Assembly (NCBI RefSeq): GCF_001949145.1
Contig: NW_019091369.1
Location: forward strand, 2,538,545 to 2,560,265
Direction: 5' to 3'
Length of the DNA stretch: 21,721 nt
From: Acanthaster planci
Lineage: Eukaryota > Echinodermata > Asteroidea > Valvatida > Acanthasteridae
Of the stretch, positions 19,001 through 21,721 are shown piece by piece. Below the pieces are notes generated by a model. The model was not told the origin of the DNA. It searched no databases and worked only from the letters and a program-made list of their open reading frames with translations. How positions within the stretch are numbered: position 1 is the stretch's first letter; each line of letters opens with the position of its first letter. Both the position numbers and the translations under genes were made by a program.

Positions 19001-21174
19001 AGGCCGAGGAAGAGGAGGAGCCAGTCTACACAGAGGCGGACATTCCGGCCCTTCAACAGGCTGTCACCGAGCTGCAGAAGGAGTTTGACGCAGCCGTGGT
19101 GGTCAAGCATGCCCTGGAGAGCGAGCTGCAGGCCAGTAATGAGAGACTCAAGGCTGCCACCAACATGATTAGGAGGTCAGATCAGTGAACCTTAGTCAAC
19201 CACTTGCCAATCATGCCTGGTAGTCATGATATGTTTTATGCAGGGAAAATTGACCCATGCTCAACAAACATTTGGGCAGTGAGTGACAACTTGATGCCAA
19301 GCTCTGCTAGGTTTTGCTGGGTACCCATATATTTTATGCACAGGTCACCAGGAAAAATCGATCATTGGTTGACAAATGGTTACCATTCTAGCTTGCCATT
19401 TGCTGATCCAACTGGACCTCTTACATATAAACTTCTCCATGGATATTTTCATTATTCTCTCCAAACCAACTTTCACCACACAGTTTATATTACCAACCTT
19501 CAACTTTTAGGCACTATTAATAATATAATTAAAATAATATCTATAATTATTATAATGTATTATTATAATGTAATAAATATTAAAATAATATTTATGTTTT
19601 TTATAATTTCTTGGGATTCTCCAATTAGCTTGCAGCAGGAGCTGAAGCGTTGGCAAGCCTACGTTGACGACAACGCCATCAACGAGTGGCTGCTGAGCAC
19701 CTGCGTCTCGGCAGCAGCCTTCCTGACCTACTGCGGTGGCATGGACCCGGACTCGCGCCACCGGCTGGCGGAGTACTTCAACGTGATGTGCGGGCACCAC
19801 GGGCTGCCTGTGCCCAAGAAGAAGCTGTTTGCTGACGTCCCGCTGATCCAGTTCCTCTACTCCCAGGTGGGTGGCCTAGCAGAGGTGAAGGGAGCCCAGT
19901 ATTGTAGCTTTGCTGAGTAAAGAAGTTTTTATTATCACCATTCAGGGCTTTGAGAATGGAGTCCTAAGTTACCTGATGTGCGCAGTTAGATGTGCTAGAT
20001 TACCATGCTAACTTGTGAAGTGTCCCTCACCGCTCACACAGAGTGCACTGCCGTAGTTAACAAAGATTACACGTTTTTGTAATCAGGACTGCTGAGAAGC
20101 TCTGTAAAGTAATGCTTTCTCAAGTGGTGTGATTTAATAAAATTTTCAATTTTACATCGGAAAATAGGTGAAATGCTGTAACTGGCAAGCCCCTTGCAAC
20201 AAAATGTATAGATTATTAAATGGTAGTTCCTATGTTCCGAGTAGTGTATCTGAGATTCTAGAGATGGTCTTGAAATCCTCTCTAGCCCATTTCATCCTGA
20301 CTTCTCCACTAGGACTTGACTGAGTAGATTTTCTTTCAAACTCTCTCTAATCCCTTTCGTCATAATCCCTCCTCTTCTTCATCCCCCCAAGGTTGACATC
20401 GAGTCGCTGCGTATCCTGAACCTCCCCTCCACTCCAAACTCCCTCAACAATGCTTGCTTCATCCTCCAAGAGCTGAGCAGCTCGGCCTGGACGCTGCTCT
20501 GCGACCCGACCAGCCGCGTCATCGACTGGCTCAAGTGCTACCTGAGTGGCAGGGTCTTGCTGGTCAAGTATCATGTAAGTTCTGGAGCTGCCAAGCTTCA
20601 AACTTGTACTGAGCACAGATCAGCTTTTTTTGACAATTTGGAACAGTGTACGGCAAATGCTGAAAACTTGGGTAAATTTAAAGTGTGTTTATATTTGGTT
20701 TGGGGAACTCTGAGCTTTTAGAATATTTTGGACAATTTGGGGAAGTTGGAGTATACTTATCAATGAAGTCTGTATCAATGAATTTTTGAGGAGTGTTTAT
20801 GAAACGGGAGAAAGACAGCTTTTTGGTAAGTAGGGTCTAGGTGAAGTTTTGAGGGTGTAGAGAACTCCAGCCTTCTAGAAATGCCCTTGACAGTAAATAA
20901 ATCTTAAGAACCAGGACCCAGGTAGGTCAGATAAGTACTGTTTTTGAGAATCAATCCAATCCTCCTGCTTAAACTTTAAGTGATTCTCAACACTACCCTC
21001 TGCGTGTCTTTCCTGTAGGAGCTACGATCCCAGCTGGAGACGTGTCTGACGGAAGGCACCCCTCTAGTCATCATGGACTGCGATGCCAAGACCCTGGCCC
21101 ATGACCAGCGCTTCACTCGCCTGCTGCGGGGCCGCATGGCCTTCATGAATGCCAAGGCTCCCTTCAAGATGATG
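6898..21174 (+). CDS. DNHD1: Dynein heavy chain domain-containing protein 1-like, internal part (spans introns, 5' and 3' partial)
   Basis: Thirteen firm exons plus two short candidates join in phase to about 850-865 residues (numbered from 6898). Residues 1-70 match the end of dynein AAA4 (NLHIIICVPP, then YPGLVTGMQMNW where dyneins have FPxLVNCxxIDW). Residues ~170-205 match the pre-stalk TPxxFLxxixxY region. Coiled coil 1 is 205-360, a microtubule-binding-domain-like tip 360-575 (kink NPP at 360-362), coiled coil 2 575-690, and AAA5 start 690-865 (CDPTSRVIDWLK where dyneins have IDPQxQAxxWIK). In dyneins the stalk links the ATPase ring to microtubules. No Walker A or B motif lies in the visible part. 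The strong divergence from cytoplasmic and axonemal chains, with the overall architecture kept, favours DNHD1, a dynein-related protein linked to sperm flagella in mammals. Family assignment is firm, the DNHD1 assignment likely. It lies opposite in strand to the GPCR array. Confidence 0.78.
7487..7618 (+). CDS. DNHD1: Dynein-like gene, visible exon 2 (AAA4 end)
   Basis: Acceptor tcttgcag at 7486, donor cg|gtcagt at 7619; phase 2 in and 2 out, completing the serine codon left by the previous exon. Encodes EYPGLVTGMQMNWMCDWS followed by a helix LLGEATYFIHKH. This corresponds to the FPxLVNCxxIDWFxxWP segment of dynein AAA4. Confidence 0.87.
7905..8036 (-). mobile_element. tRNA-derived SINE-like element, minus orientation
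   Basis: The minus strand at 7991-7980 reads GGTTCGAATCCC, a perfect B box, preceded by ctgcagccc. Further upstream tgacacagcggtt (about 8033-8021) is a plausible degenerate A box, and the body runs on as caccttgatcgacatgtgggtt. The tRNA fold is not intact. It sits in the intron just before the exon at 8081. Boundaries are approximate. Confidence 0.5.
8081..8282 (+). CDS. DNHD1: Dynein-like gene, visible exon 3
   Basis: Acceptor cgtctag at 8080, donor AAG|gtaaaa at 8283; phase 2 in, 0 out. Encodes REKLVSCLANIHSFILHDC followed by a more variable stretch (IPWAGSTSDTVQI) and ends LIMKERIK. It occupies the position where dyneins carry the helix ending in the 'FVxxHxSV' type motif before the stalk. 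The inserted TVQITTLKIHGKKEAIKVQT stretch looks beta-rich and is not part of canonical chains. Confidence 0.86.
8350..8491. mobile_element. Foldback MITE-like element, copy A
   Basis: Left end ggcagtgtctaaatca followed by ttggctgtggct, and right end agccacagccaag followed by ttttggatgtctg, are inverted relative to one another. An inner inverted pair tatgggaa / ttcccata (about 8397-8436) extends the fold. The left end aligns with the GGCTGCGTCCGAATCA termini of copies B-D in this gene. No coding capacity and no clear target-site duplication. Confidence 0.6.
8909..9048 (+). CDS. DNHD1: Dynein-like gene, visible exon 4 (pre-stalk)
   Basis: Acceptor ttctccag at 8908, donor cg|gtgagc at 9049; phase 0 in, 2 out. 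Encodes FIGPRTFRRFLDCFRYIY, equivalent to the YxTPxxFLxxIxxYxxLL helix that leads into coiled coil 1 of the dynein stalk. The proline and following aromatic/leucine pattern are kept. Confidence 0.88.
9477..9733 (+). CDS. DNHD1: Dynein-like gene, visible exon 5 (coiled coil 1)
   Basis: Acceptor tgatgcag at 9476, donor CCG|gtaagt at 9734; phase 2 in, 1 out. Encodes a long amphipathic helix rich in Q, A, L, K and E (for example DIKQLQAEYEGASGRVASLL) and ends in an acidic cluster ESEEETEDE. Base composition is markedly GC-rich against the flanking introns, which supports coding. Confidence 0.9.
9760..9774 (+). promoter_or_regulatory. CTCF-like motif 1
   Basis: Reads CCAGTAGAGGGCGCT, agreeing with the bilaterian CTCF core consensus CCASYAGRKGGCRS at every position. 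Intronic, 26 bp after the donor of exon 5. Function is inferred only; the agagggcgct core can also be carried by repeats. Confidence 0.35.
9943..9958 (+). promoter_or_regulatory. CTCF-like motif 2
   Basis: Reads gtgCTAGAGGGCGCTA, matching the core of the CTCF consensus but not its first CCA. Same orientation as motif 1 and about 180 bp downstream of it in the same intron. Confidence 0.28.
10311..10456 (+). CDS. DNHD1: Dynein-like gene, visible exon 6 (coiled coil 1)
   Basis: Acceptor tttggcag at 10310, donor CAG|gtgggt at 10457; phase 1 in, 0 out. Encodes EERDEYDKEFERMRQENLQ and LELAVKKVAECRGVLQKARDQ, a heptad-like charged helix. This is the distal half of coiled coil 1. Confidence 0.9.
10819..11074 (+). 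CDS. DNHD1: Dynein-like gene, visible exon 7 (stalk tip entry and Ser/Pro-rich insert)
   Basis: Acceptor ctctcaag at 10818, donor CCCA|gtgagt at 11075; phase 0 in, 1 out. RSFQNPPQIVLQVMEMVMAL matches the SxxNPPxxVxxVxxxVxxLL entry to the dynein microtubule-binding domain, including the NPP kink (residues 360-362). After LLGKN it changes to a low-complexity Ser/Pro/Lys stretch (SSLSSPSPKSPTKTHRTP) that canonical dyneins lack at this position. Confidence 0.9.
11927..11971 (+). CDS. DNHD1: Dynein-like gene, candidate 45-nt exon 8
   Basis: Acceptor tgttacag at 11926, donor TCAG|gtagaa at 11972; phase 1 in and 1 out, so it fits between the exons on either side. Encodes KTRPAPPKYLGYSSG, which continues the basic/proline-rich insert of exon 7. 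GC-rich relative to its surroundings. Being symmetric, it could be a cassette exon. Confidence 0.62.
12150..12275. mobile_element. Foldback MITE-like element, copy B
   Basis: Left terminus ggctgcgtccgaatca followed by cttggctgcagct. The right end tagctacagccaagtgac followed by tcaaatgcggtct is its inverted, partly diverged copy. About 126 bp, no coding capacity. An inner part ctatgggaact is shared with copy A. No clear target-site duplication. Confidence 0.68.
12740..12755 (-). promoter_or_regulatory. CTCF-like motif 3
   Basis: On the minus strand reads CCAAGAGAGGGCGCTA, a partial match to the CTCF core. Its orientation is opposite to motifs 1 and 2, so the set is convergent over about 3 kb. 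Evidence is sequence similarity only. Confidence 0.25.
12798..12922. mobile_element. Foldback MITE-like element, copy C
   Basis: Left end agctgcatccaactct followed by aatggctgcgac; right end gccgtagccacatgatg followed by cggacacagcc. The right end in reverse complement is the cleaner copy of the family terminus GGCTGTGTCCG. About 125 bp, non-coding. Confidence 0.6.
13055..13101 (+). CDS. DNHD1: Dynein-like gene, candidate 47-nt exon 9
   Basis: Acceptor atctacag at 13054, donor AAG|gtgatt at 13102; phase 1 in, 0 out. Encodes (G)IKVRLVSDPSSSAAK, of the same Ser-rich character as exons 7 and 8. Its phase requires the second of two overlapping acceptors at the next exon (start 15081 rather than 15079). 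Skipping it also leaves an open frame, so it may be alternative or not real. Confidence 0.4.
13730..14100 (+). repeat. Long pyrimidine-rich tract (about 370 nt)
   Basis: The plus strand is overwhelmingly C and T here (blocks such as ccttcctttt, ttttccccct, ctcctcattttccccc). The apparent 162-codon minus-strand frame across it is only the purine complement. Such tracts can form triplex DNA and, in RNA, bind PTB-type proteins. It precedes the candidate 24-nt exon at 14156. Confidence 0.8.
14156..14179 (+). CDS. DNHD1: Dynein-like gene, candidate 24-nt microexon
   Basis: Acceptor caccaag at 14155 lies behind tgccttgtctctcgtc; the donor TCCA|gtaagtcc at 14180 is close to consensus. Phase 1 in and 1 out, encoding ESVVTKS plus split codons, so it could be inserted between the 45-nt exon and the exon starting at 15079 without changing the frame. 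Without transcript data it remains speculative; the donor is followed by a near-duplicate agtccagtaa. Confidence 0.3.
14432..14641. mobile_element. Foldback MITE-like element, copy D (composite)
   Basis: Left terminus ggctgcatccgaatcc. It has two right ends, tttcggacacggcct (ending 14551) and tttcagacacagcct (ending 14641). The 3' part beginning with tagccatagc is directly repeated with an offset of about 90 bp. Between them ctgtcagca (14571-14579) and tgctgacag (14590-14598) form a 9-bp hairpin with a 10-nt loop. Probably the product of nested insertion or internal duplication. Confidence 0.62.
15079..15288 (+). CDS. DNHD1: Dynein-like gene, visible exon 10 (microtubule-binding tip)
   Basis: Tandem acceptor cgcag|AG|TCA: the exon starts at 15079 if the previous donor is phase 1, or 15081 if phase 0. 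Donor CCAG|gtaaga at 15289, phase 1 out. Encodes TDKQKWKQMQNILNDSTKF, then LDPNIRMNVEHYLPKP, matching the dynein tip pattern W..(I/L)..(I)l....F......(D)..I....(I)..(Y)(I/L).(N)P. It ends in a Gly-rich stretch (GDGEGVTGEGS) not usual for dyneins. Confidence 0.9.
15524..15705. repeat. Degenerate tandem repeat, unit about 65 bp, three copies
   Basis: The string gatggcattctgagga occurs at 15524 and again at 15591, and a weaker copy gatgtcactcagaga starts at about 15656. Each is followed by related catgcct-tctctttg-like sequence. Intronic and without coding sense. Confidence 0.5.
15848..16086 (+). CDS. DNHD1: Dynein-like gene, visible exon 11 (tip insert, start of coiled coil 2)
   Basis: Acceptor taccttcag at 15847, donor AGG|gtgagt at 16087; phase 1 in, 0 out. 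Opens with a Ser/Pro/Gly-rich insert (LPASSRRSPSSLESGG), then SEDAGNLVAYICSLVEYS, equivalent to the ASxAxxxLxxWVxAxxxY helix that closes the dynein tip. It continues into the highly charged coiled coil 2 (AELEKEKMENERLQKEQDER). Confidence 0.92.
17297..17365 (-). mobile_element. tRNA-like SINE head, minus orientation
   Basis: The minus strand at 17307-17297 reads GGTTCAAATCC (B box) and upstream has ggacagagcact, resembling the D-arm side of a tRNA. The arms do not fold into a full cloverleaf. Its 5' end faces that of the next element. Confidence 0.4.
17390..17444 (+). mobile_element. tRNA-like SINE head, plus orientation
   Basis: tagctccatttgtaga at 17390-17405 resembles a tRNA A box, and ggttcaattcc at 17434-17444 a B box, at normal A-to-B spacing. 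The acceptor stem is absent. A hairpin follows at 17471-17493 in the presumed body. Confidence 0.42.
18970..19175 (+). CDS. DNHD1: Dynein-like gene, visible exon 12 (coiled coil 2)
   Basis: Acceptor gcacccag at 18969, donor AG|gtcaga at 19176; phase 0 in, 2 out. Opens with EAREALAREEQAEEEEEP, an acidic run, then DIPALQQAVTELQKEF and SNERLKAATNMIRR, the last matching the 'RLxRAxxLIxxL' end of dynein coiled coil 2. Confidence 0.92.
19511..19606. repeat. AT-only-like low-complexity stretch
   Basis: About 95 bp of almost pure A and T with repeated attaataat/taataatat motifs, just upstream of the acceptor at 19628. No gene content. Confidence 0.8.
19629..19866 (+). CDS. DNHD1: Dynein-like gene, visible exon 13 (start of AAA5)
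   Basis: Only the acceptor ccaattag at 19628 keeps the frame (phase 2 in). Using the downstream CAGs at 19635 or 19638 leads at once to TGA. Donor CAG|gtgggt at 19867, phase 0 out. The junction reads MIRRSLQQELKRW, with the same spacing as LISGLGGEKVRW in dyneins. VSAAAFLTYCGGMD then corresponds to the LLASAFLSYLGPF strand/helix of AAA5, with cysteine in place of leucine. Confidence 0.92.
20392..20574 (+). CDS. DNHD1: Dynein-like gene, visible exon 14 (AAA5)
   Basis: Acceptor cccccaag at 20391, donor CAT|gtaagt at 20575; phase 0 in and out (61 codons). LRILNLPSTPNSLNNACFIL followed by WTLLCDPTSRVIDWLKCY matches W..(G)LP.D..S..N(A)..........WPL.IDPQ.QA..WI of dynein AAA5. The glutamines of the family are replaced by T and R. 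Confidence 0.92.
21019..21174 (+). CDS. DNHD1: Dynein-like gene, visible exon 15 (AAA5), last in window
   Basis: Acceptor ttcctgtag at 21018, donor ATG|gtgagc at 21175; phase 0 in and out (52 codons). ELRSQLETCLTEGTPLVIMD matches the 'LExAIxxGxPVLLExV' segment of AAA5. It ends in PFKMM, where dyneins continue with a short strand of AAA5. The gene goes on past the window edge. Confidence 0.9.
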
Positions 21175-21721
21175 GTGAGCCCGGCATCTGTCAAGTTTCG
21201 TGTTGAGATATGGAGGAAGAAAAGTTGACCCTTCATCAGTGTGCATTATTTATAGAATTTGACCTAAAGACAACTTGTCTCGTTTTAACAATTTTTTGGA
21301 CACTACGTACCAAAGAGTTGACGGTTTCATCATCAAGAACTGTCATGGCCATAGGTTCATTCACTCACGGCAGGTGGGTGACACAAGAGAAAGCACTTTG
21401 ACCTTGTAACTCAATTGTGCTAGCTGAAATGAGGCTTCGCATGTGAATGCTGACCAATGTTTACCTACGTGGTGCCTAGTTCGCCAGTATTTGAACAGTG
21501 GAAATGGCCATGCTCAGTGGGGAAAAAAATACAAATGAAAAGTCACCTTCCTAACATTAGAAGGCCATGGTGTGTGCACATCCCATAAAATCATTGATAC
21601 CTATAGTTTTCTATTCTTATATGCCTTTGATACAGTTACTCATTCCTATACTTCTCCATTTCTGTACTTCATAAGTTCCCATACAATTCCTTATTCCAGT
21701 GTTTCTCCATTTATTCCCATG
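21175..21721 (+). other. Intron sequence to the right edge
   Basis: AT-rich non-coding DNA. The last ~120 bp are pyrimidine-rich with loosely repeated cttctccatt / cattcctat strings. A possible acceptor near 21698 (ttccag) is followed by sequence that does not read like dynein AAA5, so no exon is called. Confidence 0.6.

Noticed and set aside
19204-19920. 238-codon plus-strand open frame
   Set aside because: Only its second half (19629-19866) is a real exon. The first half is AT-rich intron read through by chance.
21699-21721. Possible next dynein exon after ttccag
   Set aside because: The reading CFSIYSH does not match AAA5 sequence expected after PFKMM, and the surrounding DNA is repetitive and pyrimidine-rich.

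Overview
This window is genomic DNA from an animal, most likely an invertebrate deuterostome such as an echinoderm or a lancelet. Three things point that way: a tandem family of intronless class A GPCR genes, a multi-exon dynein-heavy-chain-like gene with GT-AG introns of roughly 0.3 to 3 kb and GC-rich exons in AT-rich introns, and many small foldback and tRNA-derived repeats. The species cannot be fixed from sequence alone.

Left part (about 1-6.3 kb, minus strand): three tandem copies of one GPCR gene, spaced about 2.1-2.2 kb apart. The copies at 2374-3306 and 4508-5440 are intact 310-codon single-exon receptors that are about 73% identical by my count. The copy at 133-1089 is broken by a frameshift, a stop codon and a complex rearrangement (a 19-bp direct duplication next to a 14-bp perfect inverted repeat). 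The flanks of the two intact copies are also recognisably similar, so the duplicated unit includes probable promoter sequence.

Right part (6898-21174, plus strand): an internal portion of a divergent dynein heavy chain gene, best matched by my reading to DNHD1. Thirteen well supported exons plus two short candidate exons, with consistent splice phases, encode about 850-865 residues. They run from the end of AAA4 through coiled coil 1, a microtubule-binding-domain-like tip carrying two Ser/Pro/Gly-rich insertions, coiled coil 2 and into AAA5. The gene continues beyond the right edge. Its upstream exons were not found in the 6.9 kb to the left, so the GPCR array may sit inside one of its introns on the opposite strand.

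The introns hold four copies of a short foldback element family with termini like GGCTGCGTCCGAA, several tRNA-derived SINE heads, a pyrimidine-rich tract of about 370 nt just before a 24-nt phase-compatible candidate microexon, and three CTCF-like motifs. No bacterial-style system, CRISPR array or rRNA was seen. The most interesting points are the enlarged dynein tip with its short variable-looking exons, the GPCR subfamily with altered class A microswitch residues, and the mutation signature in the GPCR pseudogene.
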